From: Agrobacterium sp. RAC06
GTDB lineage: Bacteria > Pseudomonadota > Alphaproteobacteria > Rhizobiales > Rhizobiaceae
Assembly (NCBI RefSeq): GCF_001713475.1
Contig: NZ_CP016499.1
Coordinates: 2,232,001-2,296,000, forward strand
Reading direction: 5' to 3'
DNA length: 64,000 bases
How positions within the stretch are numbered: position 1 is the first letter of the stretch; each line of letters begins with the position of its first letter. The notes below the pieces were generated by a model. That model was given only the letters and a program-made list of their open reading frames with translations, searched no databases and had not been told where the DNA came from. Below are positions 1-10,100 of this stretch, piece by piece. The translations under genes were made by a program, and so were the position numbers.

Positions 1-85
1 ATTATCCACCGGATTTTACTTTAATATAGCGATGCATATTCAAAGTATAGAAGCCATCTATACGAACCGATAATTCAAGCATTGC

Positions 86-118
86 CGCTATTCTTCAAGC
101 AACAATTGGAGAATAGCG
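86..118 (+). promoter_or_regulatory. Hairpin covering the ribosome binding site of the LapG-type protease gene
   Basis: CGCTATTCT at 86-94 and AGAATAGCG at 110-118 are perfect 9-bp inverted arms around a 15-nt loop. The second arm ends directly before the ATG at 119 and overlaps the likely Shine-Dalgarno GGAG at 108-111. If the transcript starts upstream of 86, the folded arm would partly hide the ribosome binding site. A role as a protein-binding dyad is the alternative. Confidence 0.5.
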
Positions 119-1081
119 ATGCTCAAGAACAACAAGAAAATTGTCGCAGTCTCGGCCCTCGTAGCGGCTACCCTAGTTTCATCGGGTTCGATGGCGGCTC
201 CCATGCTGCCACATACGATGACTTCTTACTCAAACGTCGCCCAGACGCTCGTGCTTGGAATGAGCCCCCTTGCAGGCTCGCTCGGCACAAATCTCTTCGG
301 CAAGATCGAGCAGCGCTGGTCCCAGACCACGGAACTCTTTGCCCAGTCGATCGCCACACAGGTCGTCGCGTTCGCTCCGCTGCGTACGGACCTCTCGACC
401 GGCACCGTCGCGACAGCGCCAAAAGAAATAGCACCCAACCGGCGCAAGACACCAACCGATGATGTCTTCGACTCTGTGGCCATTCCCTTCAAGAAACTCG
501 GCGCACTGAAGAAGGCGGCACCGACCTTTTCTGAGATCGCCAAGGGTACCGCGCTTCAGTGCGGCGGCGCCAATTGTTTCGACATGGATGCTGTGGTCCA
601 CCGGACATCGGCCGGCGGCGGCATGTCTTCGCTCCGCGACAAGCTCAACCTCGTCAATCACGAGGTGAACCGCCGCATCAAGTACCGCAAGGATATCGAC
701 AGTCACGGTCGGGTGGATCAGTGGTCCTCCCCGTCCCAGACCCTCGCTTCCGGCTACGGCGACTGCGAAGACTATGCCCTCTTGAAAATGGCGGTCCTCG
801 AAGCACAAGGCTTTTCACTGCAGGACATGACCGTCGTCATCCTCTACGACAAAAAGCGGCACTTCTATCATGCCGTTCTGTCGGTCGAGATCCAGGGAAC
901 GCACTACATCCTGGACAACATGCGGGATCAGGTTCTGGCGGACAGCCGCCTGCCCGATTACCAGCCGCTATTCTCCATTTCCAATGGCCGCGGCTTTCTG
1001 CACGGTACCCGCACAAAGGGTAAAGCCATGGCCATGAAGAGCTTCGACAGCATCGCACCGGGCGAAGGCGGGGAACTCTGA
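119..1081 (+). CDS. LapG-type transglutaminase-like periplasmic cysteine protease (BTLCP family)
   Basis: The 320-residue protein has a signal peptide (about residues 1-27, ending SMA-AP) followed by a bacterial transglutaminase-like cysteine proteinase domain. The catalytic triad is visible as Cys216 in GDCEDY, His251 in HFYHAV and Asp266 in ILDNM. The acidic residues flanking the cysteine (D215, E217) correspond to the calcium ligands known in LapG. In Pseudomonas, LapG cuts the N-terminal retention module of the giant adhesin LapA and releases it from the cell surface. Here the gene lies convergent to a type I exporter operon and about 6 kb from a giant adhesin gene, which supports the same role. 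Start ATG 119 has GGAG at 108-111. The inner-membrane partner LapD is not in the window. Confidence 0.88.
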   Translation: MLKNNKKIVAVSALVAATLVSSGSMAAPMLPHTMTSYSNVAQTLVLGMSPLAGSLGTNLFGKIEQRWSQTTELFAQSIATQVVAFAPLRTDLSTGTVATAPKEIAPNRRKTPTDDVFDSVAIPFKKLGALKKAAPTFSEIAKGTALQCGGANCFDMDAVVHRTSAGGGMSSLRDKLNLVNHEVNRRIKYRKDIDSHGRVDQWSSPSQTLASGYGDCEDYALLKMAVLEAQGFSLQDMTVVILYDKKRHFYHAVLSVEIQGTHYILDNMRDQVLADSRLPDYQPLFSISNGRGFLHGTRTKGKAMAMKSFDSIAPGEGGEL

Positions 1082-1114
1082 GCGGATCTTCCGCTCCACC
1101 CGTGGAATTCGACC

Positions 1115-1771
1115 TCAGCCTCGGACGACGTAGCCGATGACCATCTGCTTCTGATGGTTTGGGGCCATGGCAAGGTTCATCTGGCCGGTCAGCTGCTTTC
1201 CGGCGCAGGTGGCGGTGAAACCCGTCGTGATCATCTTGCCCTTGGATGAAAGGCTCTGCAGCGCTTCATCGACCTGCGTGTCGAGAACAAAGCGGAAGCC
1301 CGCCGACAGCTGGGCGATATTGCCCAGCACAAGCTTCTGCTTCAGCATGGTCATGAAGGGTTCGTTGAAAAACTGGATCTTCTTGTCACGTGTAAGCACG
1401 ATGGCGGGCGTCGGGCAGGCCTGGATCAGCGCATTCAGATTTTCAACCGAATAAACGTTTTCCATCAGCGACAGCCGACGCCACATCCAGCGAAATGCAA
1501 GCACACGCAGCATGGATGCCAGATTGCCATTCTCGCCCATCTGGCCGGCAGCCTGCTCCACCACATCGCCCAGAGATTGCCGCGAACCGTTCAGCAACCA
1601 GGCAAGGCCGTCCCAGTATACGCTTTCCAGCCTGATACCCCGGCGCGCCCCACCCTTGCCGATGATCGCGCGGAATTTCGGTTCCGCGTCATGTTCCTCG
1701 ACATGCCGCATCGCGGCCGGGTTCAATTCGGCCGGTTCTGAGTAGGCGGCTTGCCGATCGGGAAGGGCCAT
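1115..1771 (-). CDS. Ribbon-helix-helix (RHH_4-like) plus PAS domain protein
   Basis: The 218-residue protein is the last gene of the exporter operon, 3 nt after the membrane-fusion gene. Residues about 44-100 (RGIRLESVYWDGL, then SLGDVV and LASMLRVLAFRWM) match the rhizobial ribbon-helix-helix pattern (RHH_4). This family is normally a stand-alone protein of about 80-100 residues. Residues about 110-215 look like a PAS sensor domain (LIQACPTPAIVLTRDKKIQFF). No membrane segment or catalytic output domain is visible. Inference: a DNA-binding or protein-binding sensor that adjusts adhesin or exporter expression. The sequence shows the domains but not the ligand or target. Confidence 0.75.
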   Translation of the reverse strand: MALPDRQAAYSEPAELNPAAMRHVEEHDAEPKFRAIIGKGGARRGIRLESVYWDGLAWLLNGSRQSLGDVVEQAAGQMGENGNLASMLRVLAFRWMWRRLSLMENVYSVENLNALIQACPTPAIVLTRDKKIQFFNEPFMTMLKQKLVLGNIAQLSAGFRFVLDTQVDEALQSLSSKGKMITTGFTATCAGKQLTGQMNLAMAPNHQKQMVIGYVVRG

Positions 1772-1774
1772 GGC

Positions 1775-3067
1775 TCACCGCTCGGTCAGGGCGACGGATT
1801 GCGCCTTGTTGATCGGCTTCATGAGATAGCTGAGGATGGTCTTGCGACCGGTCATGATTTCCGCCGAGGCAACCATGCCCGGAATGATGGGATAGCTCTT
1901 GCCACCGCGCATCAACTCGGACTGGTCCGTTTTTACCTGGACCAGATAGAAGGTCTCGCCCTTGTCCTTATCGACAATACTGTCGGCGGAGATATTGGTC
2001 ACCACGCCTTCCAGGCCGCCGAAGATCGAGAAGTCGTAAGCCGTGACTTTCACGATCGCCTTCTGGCCGCGCGTTACGAATGCGACGTCACGCGGCGAAA
2101 TCTTGGCTTCGATCAGAAGCGTATCTGCGGTGGGGACAATGCCGGCGACCACGGTGCCGGGGTCGACATAGGCGCCGATCGTATTGACCTCGAGCGTGTT
2201 GACGATGCCATCCACCGGAGAGCGGATATCGGTGCGGCTGACACGATCGGTCGCGCCGCGGATCGTTTCGTCGATGACCGAGAGTTCAGCGAGGGTCTGT
2301 GCCTTTTCCGTCAAGGCCTGCTGACGCAACTGAAGCGCCAGTTCCTCCACCTGAAGACGCGCTTCCTCTACTGCGCCGCGGAGCCGCTCGAGGCTCTCCT
2401 GATAGACCGTGATCTGGCCGCGCTGATCTGTCAGTTCGCGCTCAAGCGCAATCAACTCGGTTTGTGCCACGAGGCCCTTCTTCGCCAGCGGGCTCATGAG
2501 ATCGTATTGCCGCGTCGCCTGGGTGATGTTCTGCTCGAGGCGCACGATATTGGCCTGCGCCTCGCTCAGTTCGTTCTCGCGCTGACGCACGCGCTCCCGA
2601 AGCACGCCCGCCTTGTTGATGTAGGATGCCTTGTTGGCAGCGAAGAGCCGCTCCTCATTTGCACAAACCTGGCTTGCGACCGATAGAACGTCGTCCGGGC
2701 AGACGAAAGCGACGTCGTAGGAGCCCGCCTCCTCCAGCGCCAGGCGCGCAATCTTGGCGCCAAGGGCCCGCGCCCTTGCAACGGACTCGCCGAGCGACGA
2801 TTCCGTCGTCGTGTTGTTGAGCTGGACGATCAGTTCACCCTTGCGCACGACCTGGCCGACCTGAACGGCGATGGTTTCGACCACGCCTGCTTCGGAGGAC
2901 TGCACGATCTGTGTCTTGGAGACGGGAATGACCTTCCCTTCCCCTCTCGCGATCTCGTCGATCTCGGCGATTGCAGCCCATGCCAGAAAAAGCACGATAA
3001 GGGACGCCACGAGGAACACTATCATGCGGGCCATGAACGGAGGCGTGTCGGCAACCGGACGGCTCAT
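1775..3067 (-). CDS. Type I secretion membrane-fusion protein (HlyD/LapC family)
   Basis: The 430-residue adaptor links the inner-membrane ABC exporter to the outer-membrane channel. A short cytoplasmic N-terminus leads into one membrane segment (about residues 12-33, ARMIVFLVASLIVLFLAWAA). A lipoyl/barrel-sandwich half (GEGKVIPVSKTQIVQSSEAG), a long coiled-coil hairpin (about 110-270) and a C-terminal beta-barrel with the HlyD-type ending PGMVASAEIMTGRKTILSYL follow. This is the usual size and order for the family. The start codon overlaps the stop of the ABC exporter gene (ATGA at 3064-3067), indicating translational coupling. It probably serves the adhesin encoded at 7133-17479. Confidence 0.93.
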   Translation of the reverse strand: MSRPVADTPPFMARMIVFLVASLIVLFLAWAAIAEIDEIARGEGKVIPVSKTQIVQSSEAGVVETIAVQVGQVVRKGELIVQLNNTTTESSLGESVARARALGAKIARLALEEAGSYDVAFVCPDDVLSVASQVCANEERLFAANKASYINKAGVLRERVRQRENELSEAQANIVRLEQNITQATRQYDLMSPLAKKGLVAQTELIALERELTDQRGQITVYQESLERLRGAVEEARLQVEELALQLRQQALTEKAQTLAELSVIDETIRGATDRVSRTDIRSPVDGIVNTLEVNTIGAYVDPGTVVAGIVPTADTLLIEAKISPRDVAFVTRGQKAIVKVTAYDFSIFGGLEGVVTNISADSIVDKDKGETFYLVQVKTDQSELMRGGKSYPIIPGMVASAEIMTGRKTILSYLMKPINKAQSVALTER

Positions 3068-5217
3068 GGCTTCACGCCCTTCTTCTGCATGGCTTCGATA
3101 ACCTGATGCTTCGGCCCGTCGGCCACCACACGGCCCTTGTCGAGGACGATCAGACGGTCGACGAGATCGAGCATGGTGAAGCGATGGGTGGCAATCAGAA
3201 GCGTGGTGTTCTTGTCGAAGGCGCTCGACAACCGGTTGATCAGATGTCGCTCGCTTGCCAGATCCATCGCCCCCGATGGCTCATCGAGGAAAACGATCTT
3301 CGGCTTGGTTAGCAGGAGACGTGCAATCGTCATGGCCTGTTTCTGGCCGCTCGACAGGTTGGAACCGCGCTCGCCGACCGGCATGTCGAAGCCACGGGGA
3401 TGGCGCGAGACGAACTCTTCAACGCCCGTCATGCGGGCCACTTCGAGTAGTTCCTCGTCGGTGGCGTCCGCGCGACCGATCAGGAGGTTTTCCTTGACCG
3501 TTCCGGAGAAGAGATCCGAAGATTGACCCGCGACAGCAACGGCCGAACGCACTTCCGACATGTGATATTGGCGAATATCGACGCCATCGATCAGCACGCG
3601 CCCGTCCGTCGGGACGAAGAGGCCATCGAGCAGACGGCCAAGCGTCGTCTTGCCGGAACCGATCCGGCCGATGATGCCGACCTTTTCCCCCGGCGCGACT
3701 GTCAGGGACAGCTTGCTGATGACCGGATTGTCCGAGCCCGGATACTGAAAGTTCACGTCCTGGAAACTGAAACCGCCATGCTTGATCTCGCGGTTGACGA
3801 AACCGACCGTCGACGGCCGATCCTCGGGCTGCTCCATCACCTGATCGAGAATTCTGAGCGACAGCGTCGCCTGACGGAAACGCGCGAGCGTCATGGCGAT
3901 CTGGCCGAGTGGCGCGCCGGCACGGCTGGCAAGCATCACGGTGGCGATGATCGCGCCCATGGCGAGGCGCCCTTCCGAGAACTCGTAAGTGCCGGCAATC
4001 ACGATAAGCACGCCGACAATCTGCTGGATCAGTGCCGTCAGGTTGATGGCATTGGTCGAGATATGCTTGATCTCTTCGCTCGTTCGGCTCGAATGCTTCA
4101 TCAATTCCTGCCAGCGACGCAGCATGGTCGCTTCGGCGCGCAGGCTTTTCAGCGTTTCGATGGTGGAGATCGTTTCCACCAGAAGCGCCTGCCGTTTCGA
4201 CGCCTCGTTCGAGGCCGCCGCCATCCGGTGGCCGATCTGAGCCTGGGCGCGAAGGCCGATCGCGATGGAGAGTATCAGCGCAACGGCCGGAATGATCGCA
4301 AGCCAGCCGGAGATCAGATAGATGACGATCAGGAAGATGAAGACGAAGGCCGTATCGATCATCAGACCGATCGTGTTCGAGGTGAAGAACTCACGCACAA
4401 ACTCGTATTGCATGACGCGATTGGCATATTCGCCCGTCGACAACGGACGCGAGGCAAGCGTCGTGTTGAGCACCTTGTCGAAGATCATCTGCGACAGACG
4501 AAGGTCGGCGTTGCGCCCGGCGTGGTCGATCAGCGAGGCGCGCGCTTCCTTCAGCAGATAGTCAAAGAGATAGGCGAGCATGATGCCAGCCGCGAGCACC
4601 CACAAGGTCGGGATTGCCTTGTTGGGCAACACACGGTCGTAGACGTTCATCGTGAAGAGCGGCGAGGCAAGTGCGATCAGGTTGATGAACAGTGCCGCAA
4701 GAATGACGCGCAGATAGGTGCGCCAATAGGGCATCAATGCCCGCACAAGCCAATGGCGCTTCTCGATCTCGTCCGCGCTACCGATATGCGCGTTTTCACT
4801 GTCGTTCCGATAGAAGAGCGTGAAGGCGAACAGGAATTCCGGGCCGAGCGCCATAAGCTCCTGGTGCGTCAACCGCACCGAAGCGGCTCCCTCGCGAATA
4901 TCGAGCGTGTAGACACCGTCTTCGCTGACCTCGAGCAAGGGTAGCGTTCCGCCATCCTTGAGGACGACGATGGCTGGACAATCAAAATCGTTTTCGCGGA
5001 TCGCACGTTCGCCAATCCGCATGACCTGCAGGCCAATCCGCTCGGCGACATGTTCCACATCGTCGAGTTCGAGAGATTCAACGATTTCGTCCGGCAGACC
5101 TGAGAAAAGTACGGTATCGGAGCTGGGCCGACCGTAAAATGTGGCGACAGCCTTGAATGACGCACGAAAGCTCAGGCGGGCACGAGGGCCCGCCGGTTCG
5201 ATCAACGAATTTAACAT
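3064..5217 (-). CDS. Type I secretion ABC exporter, permease plus ATPase (LapB-like)
   Basis: The 717-residue protein has an N-terminal C39-peptidase-like region (about 20-140) that lacks an obvious catalytic Cys-His pair, as in LapB and HlyB, where this domain recognises substrate without cutting it. A six-helix ABC membrane domain follows (about 165-440). The ATPase domain has Walker A GRIGSGKTT, signature LSSGQKQ and Walker B IVFLDEPSG, with a switch histidine in IATHR. It lies between the outer-membrane channel gene (about 20 nt upstream) and the fusion-protein gene (4-nt overlap). The likely substrate is the RTX-type adhesin encoded upstream on the same strand. Confidence 0.95.
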   Translation of the reverse strand: MLNSLIEPAGPRARLSFRASFKAVATFYGRPSSDTVLFSGLPDEIVESLELDDVEHVAERIGLQVMRIGERAIRENDFDCPAIVVLKDGGTLPLLEVSEDGVYTLDIREGAASVRLTHQELMALGPEFLFAFTLFYRNDSENAHIGSADEIEKRHWLVRALMPYWRTYLRVILAALFINLIALASPLFTMNVYDRVLPNKAIPTLWVLAAGIMLAYLFDYLLKEARASLIDHAGRNADLRLSQMIFDKVLNTTLASRPLSTGEYANRVMQYEFVREFFTSNTIGLMIDTAFVFIFLIVIYLISGWLAIIPAVALILSIAIGLRAQAQIGHRMAAASNEASKRQALLVETISTIETLKSLRAEATMLRRWQELMKHSSRTSEEIKHISTNAINLTALIQQIVGVLIVIAGTYEFSEGRLAMGAIIATVMLASRAGAPLGQIAMTLARFRQATLSLRILDQVMEQPEDRPSTVGFVNREIKHGGFSFQDVNFQYPGSDNPVISKLSLTVAPGEKVGIIGRIGSGKTTLGRLLDGLFVPTDGRVLIDGVDIRQYHMSEVRSAVAVAGQSSDLFSGTVKENLLIGRADATDEELLEVARMTGVEEFVSRHPRGFDMPVGERGSNLSSGQKQAMTIARLLLTKPKIVFLDEPSGAMDLASERHLINRLSSAFDKNTTLLIATHRFTMLDLVDRLIVLDKGRVVADGPKHQVIEAMQKKGVKP

Positions 5218-5238
5218 GTCATCCTATCGGATGGGCGT

Positions 5239-6672
5239 TTACTGGAGCGGCGCCAGGAGGTCCATCGGAATTCCCGCCTTTTGCCGCGGATCCCGCTCGA
5301 CATAGGCCCCATTCGGGGTCGTCTTCACGGAGAATTCGTTGCGCGCGTAAGCGTCGGTCTGACCGACTGCCTTTACATTCATGGTCTTCAGCAGAGAGCC
5401 CGAAGCCGCCAGGATCTTGTACTCCGCGAACAGGGCTGCAACGCGGGCCGTTTCGGCGACGATGCTGGTGTTGAAGCGGGTGTTCTGCGCGTCGAGAACG
5501 TCCAGAAGCGAGCGCTGGCCGATCTTGAACTGCTCGCCATAAGACGAAACAAGCTGGGCATTCTGCGAGGACTGCGAGTTCAGGATCTGGGAGAGCTCGC
5601 CGCGGCTGCGGCGCTCATTCCAGGCCGAACGCACGGACTCTTCGATCTCACGATGAACCTGATCGGATGCGTAACGCTGTTCGCTGGCGCGACGGATCTG
5701 CTCCTGCTCGCGGGCCTGGTCGATACCACCGCGATAGAGGTTCCAACGGGCGACCAGGCGCACCTGAACGTCGTTGGTGTTGCCCTGGCTGGTGCCGACG
5801 TCATTGCCGACGCTGGCCCGACCTTCGAGATCGACGGTCGGGGCGTAGTTGGAGCGCGCAGCACGCACTGCCGCGTCAGCGGCATCGATGTCGGCGCGGG
5901 CCGAATAGATGCGCGGATTGTTGGATTTTGCGGTTGCGATGGCATCGTCGAGCGTGCGCGGAAGCAGCTTGGCAACCGAGGCCGGCACCTTTGCATTGGT
6001 GATCGGCTCGCCGACCGTCTTCAGGAAACGGATCTTGGTGAGCTCCAGCTCCTCCTGAGCTTCGCGCAGGCGAGCCTTGGCGGCGGCGAGACGCTCACGC
6101 CCCTGAACGGCGTCGACTTCGGTCAGCGCACCACCGGAGATACCCTGGTTGATATCAGAGAGAATGCCGTTGTGGAACGAGACGTTCTGCTGCGCCACAC
6201 CAACGATCTTGGCCTGCAGGATGTATTCGAGATAGTCCTGAACGACCTGCAGGGCGATCGTCTCCGAACGCTCCAGAACACGGAAGGACGCACCGTCGAC
6301 GCGCGAGGCCTGCTGATCGACCTGGGCCCGGCGGCCGCCGCCATCCAGAAGCCGCTGGGTGACCGTGAGGCCGACCTCGGAAGAATTAAAATCCTCGGAG
6401 TCCCGGCTCAGGTTTCCCGTGCTCTCGTTCGAGAGCCGGCGCTTTCCCACGCTTGCCTCCAGATCGATCGACGGGAGATAGAGACCGCGCGCCTGGCGCA
6501 GTTCGAACTCGACCGCCTCGCGGTTCTGGACCGCTTGCGAAATCTGCGGATTGGTCGTCAGCGCCTTTTGAATGGCCTCCTGCAGCGACATGGCGCTCGC
6601 TGGGGCAACAGACGCGATTGCAAAGGCTGCCGAGGTGTACAAGGCTGCGAATAAAGTCTTTTTGGTAAACAA
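5239..6672 (-). CDS. TolC-family outer-membrane channel of the type I secretion system (LapE-like)
   Basis: This outer-membrane efflux protein has two tandem OEP repeats. The N-terminus LFTKKTLFAALYTSAAFAIA is a signal peptide ending at PASA-MSLQEAI. I place the start at the TTG at 6672-6670 because the signal peptide begins there and a GGTAGGGG ribosome binding site lies about 8 nt upstream. An ATG at 6768 would add 32 residues in front of the signal peptide, which is unlikely. The periplasmic tunnel coiled coils and the LLDVLDAQ motif typical of TolC relatives are visible. It is the first gene of the exporter operon, so its promoter should lie between 6673 and 7083. Confidence 0.92.
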   Translation of the reverse strand: MFTKKTLFAALYTSAAFAIASVAPASAMSLQEAIQKALTTNPQISQAVQNREAVEFELRQARGLYLPSIDLEASVGKRRLSNESTGNLSRDSEDFNSSEVGLTVTQRLLDGGGRRAQVDQQASRVDGASFRVLERSETIALQVVQDYLEYILQAKIVGVAQQNVSFHNGILSDINQGISGGALTEVDAVQGRERLAAAKARLREAQEELELTKIRFLKTVGEPITNAKVPASVAKLLPRTLDDAIATAKSNNPRIYSARADIDAADAAVRAARSNYAPTVDLEGRASVGNDVGTSQGNTNDVQVRLVARWNLYRGGIDQAREQEQIRRASEQRYASDQVHREIEESVRSAWNERRSRGELSQILNSQSSQNAQLVSSYGEQFKIGQRSLLDVLDAQNTRFNTSIVAETARVAALFAEYKILAASGSLLKTMNVKAVGQTDAYARNEFSVKTTPNGAYVERDPRQKAGIPMDLLAPLQ

Positions 6673-7083
6673 AGGTCTGCCCCTACCCAATTCTTGCTTG
6701 GAGGCCGTTATATACCGGGGCACCGGTCGCTGGGAAGTCCAATCGGCATGTCCAAAAGATGCACCCAATTTTGATCTGTTGGAACGAAAATCGAGTTTTT
6801 TCAGATCTTGAGAAAAGAATTACTCGAAGTTTCGAACTTGTATGGCCAAGGTCAACTATTGCGCGCAGTCATTCGAATCATTTTGCTGGGCTTCGACGTT
6901 AACCGTGCAACAAAGCCCCCGTATTTTCAGGTGAAATCCGGCAGATGCGATGGAACTGTCTCCAATAGGCAACACCCATTTAAGCACCTGCGACCGTCGA
7001 CGGGCAGCAACGCATGCGCAAAGCCAGAGTCCTTTTCGAATCGTCGCCAAGTAAAGTCCGCTTCAGCGCGGCCGTGAAAAGAA
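6673..7083. other. Intergenic region between adhesin and exporter operon
   Basis: About 400 bases without a supportable gene. On the minus strand it lies downstream of the adhesin terminator and upstream of the exporter operon, so it should contain the exporter promoter. The part at 6740-6870 is AT-rich. I could not assign a clear -35/-10 pair. The short reading frames here have no ribosome binding site or recognisable product. Confidence 0.5.
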
Positions 7084-7108
7084 AAAGGGCGCCGATCTGG
7101 CGCCCTTT
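7084..7108 (-). terminator. Rho-independent terminator of the adhesin gene
   Basis: AAAGGGCGCC (7084-7093) and GGCGCCCTTT (7099-7108) form a perfect 10-bp stem with a 5-nt loop. On the minus strand the stem is followed by a T-rich run down to about 7072. It sits about 25 nt after the adhesin stop codon, so adhesin and exporter transcripts are probably separate. An almost identical hairpin occurs at 49602-49626. Confidence 0.88.
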
Positions 7109-7132
7109 CTCCTAGTAAAACCACTATCTGTC

Positions 7133-10100
7133 TTAGTCGTGCGGGGTAACGACCGCATGCTTGTCGTCGAACAGCACCTTGATGGCGGTGTCGTGGTTCT
7201 GCAGGACCACGACGTCCTTCCAGGTGTCGGCACCGGTCTGGACGCTGACCGTGGTGTTGCCGTCGTCAACCGTTGCCCGCAGATGCGAGGCTGCGGTCTC
7301 AGCAGACGCCTGTTCACCAAGCAGGCTGTCGAGCAGGGCCGTGACATCGAGCACATCGCCGTCACCGTTGAAGTCGGTGATGACATCGGCCACATCGAGC
7401 TCGTCAAGCGCCGTTCCGTCGAAGACAAAGGTGTCGTTGCCGGCACCGCCGGTCATCACCACCTGGCCCATGCCGCCATGCAGGATGTCATCGCCATCCG
7501 TTCCCATGACCGTCAGCGGATCCGCATCCGACCCGAAGATCGTATCGAAGCCGACTTCCATGAAATCGCCGGTCGAACCGTCCGCGAAGGTGAACGTGCC
7601 CGTCGAGAAGACCGTCTGACCATCTTCCTGACCGCCGGTGTTGTCGGTGGTGAGCGAGATGCTCGTGACGCCGTTGTCGAAAAGGCTCGACAGCTCGCCC
7701 TCGTCGCTGATGCCGTTGTTGTTGGCATCAACCCAGATCTTCAGCTTGGAGAAGGCATCGTCGCTTGAGTCGATCTTGCCGTCGCCATTGCTGTCGAGCG
7801 AGGCAAGAGCCGCCACGCCGCTGGCAAACTTGCCCCCATTGAAGTCCGGCGTGAAGATTTCCGAGCCGTTGTCGATCAGGCCGTTGCCATCTACGTCAAA
7901 GGCCAGGATGCCATCATCGCTGGTCCAGGCGATCTGGTCGGTCTTGCCATCGGCATTGATGTCGAAGCTGACGCCATTGTCGATCGACGAGAAGGCGAAG
8001 CCGTTCTTGTCGAGGTCGAGGATGATCGGGTCGGCGCCAGGCTCCTTCACGCTGACTTGCAGTTCGTATTCCTTGTTATTGCCGATCGCTCCCATTCTGT
8101 TATCCGCAGAGCTGCTGTATCTGCCGACTTGAATATAATAGGTCCCCGCATTGAGCGTTCTCTCGATATAGGCCTCATTGTTGCTGGATGAAAGATCATC
8201 ATTCCAAGCCACCAGGGTTTTGTCCTGGTTGAAAACAGCGAGAACCGAGTCAAATTCAGCGTTATCGATATCAAGTCGAACAAAGGTACCATCGGCCTCG
8301 ATTACGAGCTTGTAGAAATCGGTTTTTCTGTCGGATCCCTTCGCAGAGATGGTCACAGACGGATTATTTTGGGCATCCGTCACATGGGGGTCATTTGATT
8401 TAACGTAATTCAAAGATGTCAGATCATACGCAGAGTTGAAATTCGGACCCGCGGAGGCCTGAATGTCGTATTGCGTTGCTGTGTCCGCCAGAACCGTGAA
8501 GGACACGGTTCCGACATCTGACTTGTACTGGTTACTTCCATTCGTCTGACCATTGTCTCGAACTGTATAGTCGAACGAGGCGACGCCAGTGAAGTTACCC
8601 GCAGGCGTGAACAGGATGTTCGTACCGCTGATCACAGCCGTACCACCTACAACATTCGACACACCGGTGATTGTCAAAGACTGTGACGATTCATTCGACG
8701 GACCGGCATTATCATTGCGCAGAAGTGATTCGAAGCTAATTCTGCGAACACCGCTATCTTCGGCAATCGACGACAAGACATCATCAACAGCCGTCGGGGC
8801 ATCGTTCACCGCAGTGACCGTAATGTTTACGGTGTCCGTGTCGGACTTGTTACCACCGGCTCCGGTATTGCCATTGTCCGTTGTGGTGATCTTCAACTGA
8901 TCAGAACCATTGAAGTTCAGGTCGCCCTTGTACTTCAAGCCGGTCAGTGCTGCGTTAATCTCGGCTACCGTACCGGTCAGAGTAATCGTCGAACCCGACA
9001 GCGCGCCGACCTTCAGATCCCCCTCTTTGACTTCAAGCTTGACGGTCAGGCTACCACCGCCGGCGTCGACGTCTGCGATCTGGACGCCGGTGATAGCCAG
9101 TTCGGTATCCTCAACCGCTGTCAGAGACGACGGCACTGTGTTCACCGGGGCATCGTTCACCGGGGTCACCGTGAACGATACAGAGCCAACGCTTGTCTTG
9201 AAGTCGTTTGAACCATTCGTCTGACCATTATCTCGCACCGTGTAGTCGAACGAGGCGACACCGGCGAAATTGGCGGCAGGCGTGAACAGAATGTTGGTAC
9301 CTCTTATCTCAGCTGTACCCCCGACGACATTCGACAATTCCGTGATTGTCAGCGACTGTGTCGACTCGTTCGACGGCCCCCTGCTGTCATTGCCTAGCAG
9401 CGATGCAAAGCTGATAGTGCGGACAGTGCTGTCTTCCGAAACTGCAGACAGAACATCATCCGTGGCAGTTGGCGCATCATTCACCGGAGTCACGGTGATG
9501 GCGACTGTATCCACATCCGTCTTGGCGCCACCGAGGCCGGTGTTGCCGTTGTCGGTCGTGGTGATCTTGAGCTCGTCGCTGCCGTTGAAGTTCAGGTCGC
9601 CCTTGTACTTCATGCCGAGCAGAGCCGCGTTGATCGCAGTGAGAGAGCCCGTCAGCGTGACGGTGCCGGATCCATTGTTGGATACGACGAGGTCATCTTC
9701 GCTTGCGAGCGTCAGCGTGCCCTTCTTCACCTCGAGCTTGACCGTCAGGTCGCCGTTGCCGGCATCGACGTCGCTCACGCTCACGTTGGTGATCGAAAGC
9801 TCGATGTCCTCAGCAGCAGTCAACGTGGACGGTACCGCGTTTTCCGGTGCGTCGTTGACGGCCTGGACATTCACCACGAGATTTGCCGTGATCGTATCGC
9901 CGTCGCCATCCACCAATGTGTAGGTGAACGTTTCCGGCGTGTTCGACACGAGCTGTGCCGGGGCATTGTACTCCCAAGCGCCGGTCCTGAAGTTGAACAT
10001 CAACGATCCGCCCAGAGCGGTGGTTACGTTCAGAACCTCGTTTGCCTCGCTGCCATCCCAGGTGTGCGTGACATCATCCACGAGGATGGACTGGATGCGT

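Noticed and set aside
1080..1096. Terminator directly after the LapG-type gene (GAGCGGA/TCCGCTC)
   Set aside because: The 7-bp stem overlaps the stop codon and has no T-run. It is too weak to call.
3523..4944. 473-codon open frame opposite the ABC exporter gene
   Set aside because: The protein is rich in His, Arg and Asp without any family pattern, as expected for an antisense frame of a GC-rich gene. The minus-strand exporter is clearly the real gene.
5281..6654. 457-codon open frame opposite the TolC-like gene
   Set aside because: Antisense shadow. The minus strand encodes a complete outer-membrane channel with signal peptide.
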